Of a DNA stretch of 64,000 nucleotides, positions 17,431-24,988 are shown in pieces. The stretch is taken from NCBI GenBank assembly GCA_018240065.1, contig JAFEGH010000013.1, positions 17,143 through 81,142 on the forward strand, in the 5' to 3' direction. The stretch is from Verrucomicrobiota bacterium. Its GTDB lineage: Bacteria; Chlamydiota; Chlamydiia; Chlamydiales; Rhabdochlamydiaceae. A program made the position numbers and the translations under genes. The notes under the pieces are model-generated. The model had not been told where the DNA came from and searched no databases. It saw only the letters and a program-made list of their open reading frames with translations. How positions within the stretch are numbered: the stretch's first letter is position 1; every line of letters begins with the position of its first letter.

Positions 17431-17925
17431 TTGGTTCTTTTTTTCATCCTTTATGCAATGACTCTCATGAATGCAAAACTGATCTTTGAAGAGCCTCCTG
17501 AGAATTTCAATCCTAAAGTCGAAGTCGCCGCCTGTTTCATCCTGGCCGGCGATGCTGTGCTTTTCCTGAAAAGGCTGCCCCACAAGGATTATGGAAACAA
17601 CTGGGGAATTCCCGGCGGCAAATGTGAGAAAGAGGAAACGGCGCAAGATGCAGTTGTCCGCGAAGTCCTTGAAGAAACGGGGATCGCTCTACCTGCCCAG
17701 TCCGTGAAATCCCGAGGGAAAGTCTTCATCCGCTATCCTACGGTCGACTTCATCTATCACATGTTCGAACACCGCATGGAAGACCGCCCTTCGGTGAACA
17801 TCGACCCCAATGAACATGTCGAATATCGATGGCTCTCTCTTCAGGACGCGCTGACCCTGCCTCTGATTCCGGGTGAAGATGAGTGCATCGATTATGTCTA
17901 CGGCGTCAAGGCTCCTGCAGAATAG
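17431..17925 (+). CDS. Nudix hydrolase 2, signal peptide split by a T7 frameshift
   Basis: The paralogue of the preceding exported Nudix has an intact box (GGKCEKEETAQD...REVLEETGI) and the same EEPPENFNPKVEVAACF lead-in. In the sequence as given, the frame can start only at TTG 17431 or ATG 17458. ATG 17415, with an ideal ribosome binding site, is in the wrong frame. If the T7 tract at 17438-17444 were one base shorter, translation would give MFKSLFGSFFILYAMTLMNA, a good signal peptide, joined to the Nudix domain. It may be a true frameshift, phase-variable, rescued by slippage, or a sequencing error. Confidence 0.8.
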   Translation: MVLFFILYAMTLMNAKLIFEEPPENFNPKVEVAACFILAGDAVLFLKRLPHKDYGNNWGIPGGKCEKEETAQDAVVREVLEETGIALPAQSVKSRGKVFIRYPTVDFIYHMFEHRMEDRPSVNIDPNEHVEYRWLSLQDALTLPLIPGEDECIDYVYGVKAPAE

Positions 17926-17929
17926 ACTC

Positions 17930-18919
17930 TCACTGTGCTGAGTCCAGAACGATCTTGCCACTGACCGCGCCTGATTCCAGAAGGCGGTGGGCCTTAGCCG
18001 CCTCGCGCATCGGGAATACTTTTGCCACAGCGGTTTTCAGCCTTCCTTGAGCGAAAAGAGGCCAGACCCTGGTCTTCAGATCCTCTGCGATCTTACTCTT
18101 ATTCTCGAGAGATTGCGGGCGCAGAGTCGACCCCGTGATCGTGAGCCGCCTGCGCATCATCAAACTCAAGTCTAAAGCCACATCATTCCCTTGCAGGAAA
18201 GAGATTTGCACAAGTCTGCCCTCTTCGGAGAGCAATTTCAAATTTTTAGAAAAATAGCCTCCGCCTACCATGTCAAGGATCAGGTGGACCCCTTTTGCTT
18301 GAGTCAATTCCAATATTTTTGCCTCAAAATCCTCTGATTTGTAAAGGATCACATAGTCTGCTCCGATCGACTGACAAAAGGCTTTTTTCTCTAGTGAGCT
18401 CACCGTGGTAAAGACTTGCGCCCCAAATGCCTTGGAAAGTAGGATTGCAGCTGTGCCGATCCCGCTGGCGCCTGCGTGGACGAGAAATTTTTCGCCCGAT
18501 GTGAGCCTGCCGCGCTGAAAGACGTTGCTCCAAACGGTAAAGTAAGTCTCAGGCAGACTTGCCCCCTGAATAAAATCTAGCCCCTCGGGGATAGGGAGGC
18601 ACTGCGAATGGGGAACTGCACAATATTCGGCATACCCGCCGCCATTTGTAAGGGCGCACACGGCATCCCCTACATTCCAACCTTTGACATCGCTTCCAAC
18701 CCAGGCAACAAGACCTGCTACTTCAAGCCCCAGGATCGGGCTGGCATCCTGGGGAGGTGGATAATCTCCGGCTCTCTGAAAAAGATCTGGACGGTTCACT
18801 CCAGCCGCTTTCACTTGGATTAGCATTTCATGCGCTTTAGGAACCGGGGCATTCCCCTCGTTCCAAAATAGGACGTCTGGCGAACCCGGCGCTTGGTAAT
18901 CGACAAAGTGCATTTTCAT
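17930..18919 (-). CDS. NAD(P)H:quinone oxidoreductase, PIG3/QOR type
   Basis: The protein has 329 residues and is a medium-chain dehydrogenase/reductase without the structural zinc loop. It shows the groes-like half AAGVNRPDLFQRAGDYPPP, the cofactor motif HAGASGIGTAAILLSKAFGA and LILDMVGGGYFSKNL. The length and the GDYPPPQDASPILGLEVAG region match TP53I3/PIG3-like quinone oxidoreductases, which reduce quinones with NADPH. It is cytosolic and full length, and its 3' end nearly abuts Nudix 2 (convergent). Confidence 0.9.
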   Translation of the reverse strand: MKMHFVDYQAPGSPDVLFWNEGNAPVPKAHEMLIQVKAAGVNRPDLFQRAGDYPPPQDASPILGLEVAGLVAWVGSDVKGWNVGDAVCALTNGGGYAEYCAVPHSQCLPIPEGLDFIQGASLPETYFTVWSNVFQRGRLTSGEKFLVHAGASGIGTAAILLSKAFGAQVFTTVSSLEKKAFCQSIGADYVILYKSEDFEAKILELTQAKGVHLILDMVGGGYFSKNLKLLSEEGRLVQISFLQGNDVALDLSLMMRRRLTITGSTLRPQSLENKSKIAEDLKTRVWPLFAQGRLKTAVAKVFPMREAAKAHRLLESGAVSGKIVLDSAQ

Positions 18920-18978
18920 AACGATTGCCTTTTTTATCCCACTGTAAAAAAAATCCCCAGTTTTGGAGAATGCCTAAC

Positions 18979-19749
18979 ATGACAACTTCATCAAAAAAAC
19001 CTCTCGTCGCCATTACCGGCGCCTCATCGGGGATCGGAGCTGCAACTGCCCTCCGCTTTGCCAGGGGAGGCTTCCGGCTTGCTCTGATGGCTCGGCGGAT
19101 GGATAAGCTCGCGCTACTTCAGAAAGAGCTGAAAACAGAAACGGCAATCTATGAGCTCGATGTCCGTTCGGAAGAGACAGTCGGGGCGACATTTCAGCTG
19201 ATCGAAAAGCAAAACGGGCCGATCGACCTATTAATAAATAATGCCGGATGCGGACTCGGACTCGATCCTGCCTTTGAGTCGAAATTGGAAGAGTGGGACT
19301 TGATGGTTCAGACAAACATCAACGGGCTTCTCTATTGCACGCGCGCTGCCCTCCCCCCGATGGTCGCTCGTAATCAGGGCCACATCATCAACTTGGGGTC
19401 CGTCGCAGGCACTTATCCTTATCCCGGCGGGAATGTCTATGGGGCCACAAAAGCCTTTGTCCACCAATTCACACTGAACTTAAGAGCCGATCTCATCGGG
19501 AAGAATGTGCGCGTCAGCTGCATCGAGCCAGGTCTTGTGTCGGGGACGGAATTTTCAGTCGTCCGTTTTCGAGGGGATCAGGAGAAGGCTGCGAAACCCT
19601 ACGAAAAGATACAGCCGCTTCATCCTGAGGACATCGCTGAAGTGATTTATTTCTGTCATGCCCTTCCTCCCCACGTCAACATCAACACTGTTGAAATCAT
19701 GCCCGTCGCTCAGGCTTCCGGACCGTTTGCCTTCCACCGCGCCACTTGA
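18979..19749 (+). CDS. ydfG: Short-chain dehydrogenase, YdfG-like (3-hydroxy acid dehydrogenase)
   Basis: About 256 residues with the SDR cofactor motif TGASSGIGAATALRF, NNAG, the active-site Ser and YGATK (YxxxK), and a C-terminus nearly diagnostic of YdfG: EPGLVSGTEFSVVRFRGD and LPPHVNINTVEIMPV. YdfG oxidises L-serine, 3-hydroxy acids and similar substrates with NADP, and reduces malonic semialdehyde. GGAG lies 10 bases before ATG 18979; ATG 18970 is also possible. It is divergent from the quinone oxidoreductase gene. Confidence 0.9.
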   Translation: MTTSSKKPLVAITGASSGIGAATALRFARGGFRLALMARRMDKLALLQKELKTETAIYELDVRSEETVGATFQLIEKQNGPIDLLINNAGCGLGLDPAFESKLEEWDLMVQTNINGLLYCTRAALPPMVARNQGHIINLGSVAGTYPYPGGNVYGATKAFVHQFTLNLRADLIGKNVRVSCIEPGLVSGTEFSVVRFRGDQEKAAKPYEKIQPLHPEDIAEVIYFCHALPPHVNINTVEIMPVAQASGPFAFHRAT

Positions 19750-19815
19750 AACCAAGTTTTAGAGCTGTTGAGTTATCATTCGCTCTATTCCTGACAAGCA
19801 TGAATTTCATTAAGA

Positions 19816-19871
19816 TTGCATTAAACCTTTTAGTTTACCTATCCTCTCATTGTTCGTTCAAGAAACAATGA
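19816..19871 (+). promoter_or_regulatory. Candidate promoter and leader hairpin of the exported-transferase island
   Basis: TTGCAT (19816-19821) and TATCCT (19840-19845) are 18 bases apart. An 8-bp perfect inverted repeat, tcattgtt (19847-19854) and aacaatga (19864-19871), follows in the leader and ends right where the GAGGG ribosome binding site begins. Consensus and symmetry only. Confidence 0.35.
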
Positions 19872-19878
19872 GGGATTC

Positions 19879-20487
19879 ATGCGCGCATTTATAGGTGCCG
19901 TTTTAACATTCCAACTGTTTAGCAGTTCAATTATTGCCACTACCTCGAGCGAGGTTTTTGCAAAATACAAGAATAATTGCTTCGTAGAAACAGGTTCATT
20001 CAATGGTGACGGGATTCAGAAAGCGCTGGATGCTGGATTTGAATATGTCTATTCGATCGAACTTTCAGAAAAGTATCATAACATTTGTAAAAAGCGTTTT
20101 CAGCACAACCCAAATGTCAGCCTCCTATTTGGCGACTCAGCACACGTTCTTGGCCCTTTGATGCATGAAATCCATGAGCCGGTCACATTTTGGCTGGACG
20201 GACATTGCATGCTGCTGGACACAGCAAAAGGGGAAACAATGACCCCGTTACTCAAAGAGCTTGAAGCCATTAAAAATCACCCCATTAAGACACATACAAT
20301 ACTCATTGACGACATCAGATTGCTTGGGACTTGGATATTAGATAATATTCCACTCAATGCAGTGATCGCCAAGCTCAAAGAAATCAACCCTGAATATACA
20401 ATTGCCTATGAAGACGGGTATGAAAAAAAAGATGTCCTGGTCGCTTATATACCATCCCAGGGGATGATGAATGGACCTCAGAAGTAG
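19879..20487 (+). CDS. Exported SAM-methyltransferase-like protein
   Basis: A 202-residue protein with a signal peptide (MRAFIGAVLTFQLFSSSIIA) and a class I SAM-methyltransferase-like fold: FVETGSFNGDGIQKALDAG is the SAM-binding loop, VYSIELSEKYHNICKKRF the acidic second strand, LLFGDSAHVL and TFWLDGHC the later strands. The acceptor is unknown. GAGGG five bases before ATG 19879 supports the start. Its end overlaps the leader of the next gene, so it probably heads an operon with the FkbM and GT90 genes. It lacks the FkbM signature and is not a close paralogue of them. Confidence 0.72.
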   Translation: MRAFIGAVLTFQLFSSSIIATTSSEVFAKYKNNCFVETGSFNGDGIQKALDAGFEYVYSIELSEKYHNICKKRFQHNPNVSLLFGDSAHVLGPLMHEIHEPVTFWLDGHCMLLDTAKGETMTPLLKELEAIKNHPIKTHTILIDDIRLLGTWILDNIPLNAVIAKLKEINPEYTIAYEDGYEKKDVLVAYIPSQGMMNGPQK

Positions 20488-20545
20488 AAGAGGAAAAATC
20501 AACCCTCGAATCGAGAATCTCTATTTGAAGAATCGGAGACTCCCC

Positions 20546-21298
20546 ATGAAACGCATGAAGTCCTACATGATTGCCGCGGTACTTGCATTATTTACCAGCG
20601 CATCCGCTGCAGAACAATCCATGGTAGCCCGGCTACCCTATGCTAACACCACCGCAGTATTGAAATTTGTAAAGAAACATCTGCCTAGAGACCCTGTCAT
20701 TATTGATGCTGGAGCATTTAATGGGCATGACTCCTATTTGATGGCCCAGTTTTGGCCCAGAGGGCAAATTTATTCATTTGAACCGGTGCCAGAACTTTTT
20801 CAACAAGTCAAATACCTTTCAGCAAAACATAAAAACATTCATCCCTTTGAACTGGCACTTTCAGACAAAAACGGCAGCGCAGTTTTTTACCTGTCTGTGA
20901 ATGACGACAATCCAAATCACATCTCAGCTTCGAGCTCCCTTCTCCCCCCTAAAGAGCATCTAGCAGGAGCGCCCACTGTAAAATTTCCGTATACTCTAGA
21001 AGTCCAGACGCTTACTCTGGATTCATGGGCTGAAAGTCAAGGAATTGATCATGTCGACTTCCTTTGGCTCGATATGCAAGGGTATGAACTGAATATGATC
21101 AAAGCCAGCAAGCTTGCAAAAAATGCAAGGGCGATCTGGCTGGAGGTGGAATTCATAGAAGCTTATGAGGGCCAGTACCTGTTTGAAGATATCGTGGAAT
21201 GGATGGCGGCAAACGGATTTCATCTGGCAGCTACGAACTTCAACCTGGAGAACCCTGAAAACTGGTTTGCAGATGCGATGTTCATTAAAACGAAATAA
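20546..21298 (+). CDS. Exported FkbM-family methyltransferase 1
   Basis: About 250 residues starting MKRMKSYMIAAVLALFTSASA, a Sec signal, followed by an FkbM-type methyltransferase domain (PF05050): IIDAGAFNGHDSYLMAQF (SAM loop), IYSFEPVPELFQQVK, FELALSDKNGSAVFYLS, TLTLDSWAESQGIDHVDFLW and LDMQGYELNMIKASKL. FkbM enzymes O-methylate sugars or polyketides. GGAG eight bases upstream fixes ATG 20546. It is a close paralogue of 22743-23552 and lies 12 bases before the GT90 gene, suggesting joint work on a glycan outside the cytoplasm. Confidence 0.88.
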   Translation: MKRMKSYMIAAVLALFTSASAAEQSMVARLPYANTTAVLKFVKKHLPRDPVIIDAGAFNGHDSYLMAQFWPRGQIYSFEPVPELFQQVKYLSAKHKNIHPFELALSDKNGSAVFYLSVNDDNPNHISASSSLLPPKEHLAGAPTVKFPYTLEVQTLTLDSWAESQGIDHVDFLWLDMQGYELNMIKASKLAKNARAIWLEVEFIEAYEGQYLFEDIVEWMAANGFHLAATNFNLENPENWFADAMFIKTK

Positions 21299-21310
21299 GG
21301 GATGATCTGA

Positions 21311-22429
21311 GTGAAAAAACACTTTTTTTCGATACTTCTCCTCACTTTTTCAATTACCCAATCGTATGCTTTAGGTTCCGCTATTTCAGCCTCACGCAAT
21401 CAAATGGATGAGGCCGCTGAAAAATTAGCAGCCCCTGCCTGGATGTACGCGCAACTTGACCGTGATTTTGCTCCCTACAAAGAAAAGACAATTTCCCTCC
21501 AGGCAATGAATGACTTTTTCACTGCTAGAGCATCCGATCTTCAATTGGCAAAAATTACGATTTTTAATAACAACGTGAGCGCTGCTACCTCGAGCCCGCC
21601 TCATAAAAACACCGCAAACCCCAGGCTGGAGAGTTATCTTTCTGCATTTAGAAAGTTGTGCTCGCATTTGCCGATGCCAAATGTCACTTTTTTAATCTCC
21701 CTGCATGATGGAATCGATTCATCAGTAAAAACGTCGAAAGAGATTCCCCTTTTCGTGATGTGCAAAACCGGGCAGATAGAGAATGGATTCCTTATCCCCG
21801 ATTTCGATGCGCTTATGAATGGATTCCAGGTTCTTGCAAAGGCGGATATCACCCAATTTGAGCAACCTTGGGAGACCAAGGCGCCTTCACTCATTTGGAG
21901 AGGATCGACCGCCTATGGGAATATCATCCTTAATAAATCAAATCTGCATCTAAATTACAGAGTAAAACTGTGCCAAATTTCCAAAAACTACCCCCAATTG
22001 ATCGATGCAAAATTCACGATCTATGCACAGGGAGGCCAAAAAGTCCTATCCATTCGAAATTTGAAAGGAAAAAAAGTCAGCTTTGAGAATCAACTGAATT
22101 ATAAATATCACATCCTCATCGACGGAAATGCTTCTTCCTACTCTTCAAGCGGGTGGAAGTTCTTTACCAACTCGTTAATTTTCAAGCCAGATTCCCCATG
22201 GTTCCAGTGGTATTATAATGATTTGAAGCCCTGGATTCATTATGTTCCCGTCAGAACTGACTTGGAAGACCTTGTTGAGAAGGTCCAATGGGCTCAAACT
22301 CACGATCTGGAAGCGAAAATTATCGCCGCCAACGCTCGTCAATTTGCGCTGGAACACATCAGCGAACACCTCAACCTGTCCTATCTCTATTTGGCAATTT
22401 TAAGATACAGCCAGCTGAACTTTGAATAG
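21311..22429 (+). CDS. Exported GT90/CAP10 (POGLUT-like) glycosyltransferase
   Basis: This 372-residue protein starts at GTG with the signal peptide MKKHFFSILLLTFSITQSYA. The body matches glycosyltransferase family 90 (PF05686, CAP10/KDELC/POGLUT). SLIWRGSTAYGN is the WRG donor-site motif. YKYHILIDGNASSYSSSGWKF, then FFTNSLIFKPDSPWFQWYY, LKPWIHYVPVRTDLEDL and ANARQFALEHIS follow the family order closely. Eukaryotic members add glucose or xylose to proteins in the ER; bacterial members modify lipopolysaccharide. Donor and acceptor here are unknown. It sits between methyltransferase genes that also carry signal peptides. Confidence 0.85.
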   Translation: MKKHFFSILLLTFSITQSYALGSAISASRNQMDEAAEKLAAPAWMYAQLDRDFAPYKEKTISLQAMNDFFTARASDLQLAKITIFNNNVSAATSSPPHKNTANPRLESYLSAFRKLCSHLPMPNVTFLISLHDGIDSSVKTSKEIPLFVMCKTGQIENGFLIPDFDALMNGFQVLAKADITQFEQPWETKAPSLIWRGSTAYGNIILNKSNLHLNYRVKLCQISKNYPQLIDAKFTIYAQGGQKVLSIRNLKGKKVSFENQLNYKYHILIDGNASSYSSSGWKFFTNSLIFKPDSPWFQWYYNDLKPWIHYVPVRTDLEDLVEKVQWAQTHDLEAKIIAANARQFALEHISEHLNLSYLYLAILRYSQLNFE

Positions 22430-22742
22430 TCTCTTTTCAGAATAGACAGGAACTACTTGAAAAATCGGGACATGGGCTTGGGAACTCCCTTTTATATTGT
22501 TCTGATCAAAGGAAAACATTTATCGGCACGGCGCAGGTTCGGGACGAAAAAAGGATGGAAAAAAACGAGGACGCCTAGAATCAATTATTCCGGCTGTTTG
22601 CGTTGATCTCTCTATATCGCATAAGAACATCCCGCACGGCGCGAAAGAACACTATTTGAAGCGGCTTGGGTATAACACTCTTTAAAAAAAACTGAGGCGA
22701 TATTAAATTTAAAAATCCTTCGTTTTTTTTAAGAGTGCCGCC
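22430..22742. other. Intergenic region with a weak repeat copy
   Basis: Nothing coding is supported. A 59-codon stop-free stretch (22506-22685) has no start codon. A weak match to the dispersed palindromic repeat lies at 22650-22675 (tttgaagcggcttgggtata). A ribosome binding site for the next gene's GTG is not obvious. Confidence 0.4.
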
Positions 22743-23552
22743 GTGAAACTGCTCTACAAGATTCTATTCTTCTCCAATCTTCTCATCTCGGCTACTTCAG
22801 AAGCGCATGCCATCTCTACTGTTGTCCGCCTCCCATTTGGAGACCATAAAGCCGTTTTAAACTATGCATGGAACTATCTCCCCCCCAACCCCGTCATTAT
22901 CGATGCAGGGGCATACGACGGAACCGACTCTCTTCAAATGTCGCAGTATTGGCCCAATGCGCAAATCCATTCTTTTGAGCCCGTGCCCGAACTCTTCGCA
23001 CACATTAAGAGCCTTGCAGCCAAAAATGGGAACATTCATCCTTATCAGGTTGCCCTCTCGGATCAAAATGGCACTGCTACCTTTTACCTCTCAACACTCG
23101 CCCATGATCCGAGCCGCATCTTAGGGTCCAGCTCGCTGCTTCCTCCCAAGGAGCACCTCATCGAAGACCCCTGGATTCAATTCCCCAGCATCCTGGAAGT
23201 TCAGACAGTAACCCTCGATTCATGGGCGGAAACACAGAAGATCAACCATGTCGACTTCCTCTGGCTGGACATGCAGGGATTTGAACTTAATATGATCAAA
23301 GCGAGCAAACTGGCTCAAAACGCGCGGGCGATTTGGATGGAGGTCGAGTTCACTGAAGTCTTTGAAGGCCAATATCAATTCAAGGACATTAAGGATTGGA
23401 TGGAGGCAAACGGGTTTGTGCTTGCAGCCTGCGATTTTGACATCGAAAATCCCGAACATTACTTTGGCAATGTGATGTTCCTGAATCGCAAACCCATCGA
23501 TAAGTTTGTTAAGCACAATCCAAATGAGAAAAAAAGGCGCAAAAGTCGATGA
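22743..23552 (+). CDS. Exported FkbM-family methyltransferase 2
   Basis: A 269-residue paralogue of 20546-21298. It starts at GTG with MKLLYKILFFSNLLISATSEAHA as signal peptide and keeps the same order of FkbM motifs: IIDAGAYDGTDSLQMSQYW, IHSFEPVPELFAHIK, VALSDQNGTATFYLS, TVTLDSWAETQ and LWLDMQGFELNMIKASKL. The two differ mainly at the C-terminus, where this copy has an extra basic tail (NPNEKKRRKSR). Role as for copy 1: probable O-methylation of an exported sugar acceptor. Confidence 0.88.
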   Translation: MKLLYKILFFSNLLISATSEAHAISTVVRLPFGDHKAVLNYAWNYLPPNPVIIDAGAYDGTDSLQMSQYWPNAQIHSFEPVPELFAHIKSLAAKNGNIHPYQVALSDQNGTATFYLSTLAHDPSRILGSSSLLPPKEHLIEDPWIQFPSILEVQTVTLDSWAETQKINHVDFLWLDMQGFELNMIKASKLAQNARAIWMEVEFTEVFEGQYQFKDIKDWMEANGFVLAACDFDIENPEHYFGNVMFLNRKPIDKFVKHNPNEKKRRKSR

Positions 23553-23561
23553 ATTTGCGCC
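23528..23561 (-). terminator. Rho-independent terminator of the DoxX gene
   Basis: Read on the minus strand, a stem formed by ggcgcaaa (23554-23561 side) and tttgcgcc (23536-23543 side) is followed by a run of seven T (A29-A35 on the plus strand). It overlaps the last codons of the convergent FkbM gene. Confidence 0.6.
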
Positions 23562-23569
23562 CTAAGAGA

Positions 23570-23959
23570 TTATAGAACAAACCGCCCCCCGCCCCAGACC
23601 AGGATCAGCAGCAGGCTGCCGAAAACGGCGACATCCTTCATGAAAAGGGTCTTTTCCGTGATCCGTTGCGCACCTTCAAGATTCCAGAAGTCATGGAAAC
23701 GTAAGGCGGCAGGAACGATGAAGAGGATCAGCAGCAAAGCTCCGAAACGGATCTGATACCCCAGGCAAATCGATAGTCCACCCACGATCTGGATCAGGAC
23801 GGCTAAGGAAAGAGCCAGAGAGGTTAGCGGGAGCCTCTTCTTCTTCATATATTCGACAGTGCCCTTCCAGTTGATCAGCTTTTCCATGGCTGCCCAGACA
23901 AAAAGAGCGCTGATGCAGATACGGCCAATGAGTAGCGCAAGGTCTTTTAGGAAATCCAT
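23570..23959 (-). CDS. DoxX family membrane protein
   Basis: 129 residues with four membrane helices and the DoxX (PF07681) pattern: LLIGRICISALFVWAAMEKL, QIVGGLSICLGYQIRFGALLLIL, ALRFHDFW and EKTLFMKDVAVFGSLLLIL. DoxX proteins are inner-membrane components linked to thiosulfate:quinone reduction or redox control; this single subunit cannot be assigned. AGAGG about seven bases before ATG 23959 supports that start over GTG 23968. A terminator follows. Confidence 0.85.
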   Translation of the reverse strand: MDFLKDLALLIGRICISALFVWAAMEKLINWKGTVEYMKKKRLPLTSLALSLAVLIQIVGGLSICLGYQIRFGALLLILFIVPAALRFHDFWNLEGAQRITEKTLFMKDVAVFGSLLLILVWGGGRFVL

Positions 23960-24003
23960 CAACCGCACCTCTTTTGGTTTTCAGAATCCTTCCGGCCTTT
24001 TTT

Positions 24004-24843
24004 CTATCGGGTTTCAAGCTTGGCGACTTGATGCTCCGCCGTTCCGAAAAAGCGGTCGCCAAAGTCTCCCAGCCCGGGAACAATGTACTTTCTCTCATTG
24101 AGCCTTTCATCCAGAGAGGTCATTACCACTTTGATCTTGGGGAACTTTTGACTCAAACGGACCAGGCCCTCTGGAGCGACGCAGACAGAAGCGACGATGA
24201 TATTCTCCTCCTTGACGCCCTTCTCCTTCAGAATGGAGAGCACCATTTCCAAACTGCCTCCGGTGGCGATCATCGGCTCGGTGATGACGACCTGGTTACC
24301 GGATGCCAGTTCCGGTGAAATTTTCATGTATTTGAACTGGGCCTCGGCGGTATTTTCATCGCGCTGGACGAGGAACTTGCTCACGCCCGCATCAGGAAAG
24401 TGTTTGATGAACGTATCGAGCAGGGCGTCTCCGGAGCGCATCACCGATACGAGTTCGACCTTCGAGGACAATGCCTGGCCCTGGCATAAAGTGAGCGGGG
24501 TCTCGACTTCCACTGTTGTGGTGGGCATGCACTCGATGACTTTGTTCACAAGAAGCTCTCCGACCTTTTCCGACACGAGGCGGAACCTCTCTGTTGAGGT
24601 TTGGGTGTCGCGCAATTGGGCGATGAGGATCTGCTCATATTTGCTGGGCTTGAAAGAGCAATGGACGATAGGGAGAAGCTCGGAGAGGACCTTCTCGTTA
24701 TTGCGGTTAGCCTGGATCTTTTTCACCCTTTCGTTGAACTGGCTCTCTTGTTTGACATCAAGGGTCTTCGCTTGAATATTCGATACCATCGCGATGCTGC
24801 ACAGCAGCGCGAACATGCATTTATAGGCAGTTGGTCTATTCAT
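24004..24843 (-). CDS. Uracil phosphoribosyltransferase behind a signal peptide
   Basis: This 279-residue protein has the signal-like start MNRPTAYKCMFALLCSIAMV...SNIQA and then a full uracil phosphoribosyltransferase domain. VVITEPMIATGGSLEMVL is the PRPP loop (usually DPMLATGGS), SVMRSGDALLDTF matches the R-A/S-G-D-A-L-L segment, and YIVPGLGDFGDRFFGT the uracil-binding C-terminal signature (usually PGLGDAGDR). UPRT makes UMP from uracil and PRPP. About 80 extra residues precede the usual UPRT start. The enzyme is normally cytosolic, so export is unexpected. It is on the strand opposite the MFS carrier, 145 bases away. Confidence 0.87.
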   Translation of the reverse strand: MNRPTAYKCMFALLCSIAMVSNIQAKTLDVKQESQFNERVKKIQANRNNEKVLSELLPIVHCSFKPSKYEQILIAQLRDTQTSTERFRLVSEKVGELLVNKVIECMPTTTVEVETPLTLCQGQALSSKVELVSVMRSGDALLDTFIKHFPDAGVSKFLVQRDENTAEAQFKYMKISPELASGNQVVITEPMIATGGSLEMVLSILKEKGVKEENIIVASVCVAPEGLVRLSQKFPKIKVVMTSLDERLNERKYIVPGLGDFGDRFFGTAEHQVAKLETR

Positions 24844-24988
24844 GAATTTTAACCTGAAAATTAAAAGAGTTGATTTGCTGAAGATAGTTTTACACAGATT
24901 ATTTTGAATAGCAAGGAGAATCCATTTGACGTATTCAAATTCACTCTGTAACCTCTTAGAGGTTTTTTAATCTTAATCGAGGACCGTC

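Noticed and set aside
22506..22685. Stop-free 59-codon stretch before the second FkbM gene
   Set aside because: No start codon, no recognised family, and part is a weak copy of the dispersed repeat.
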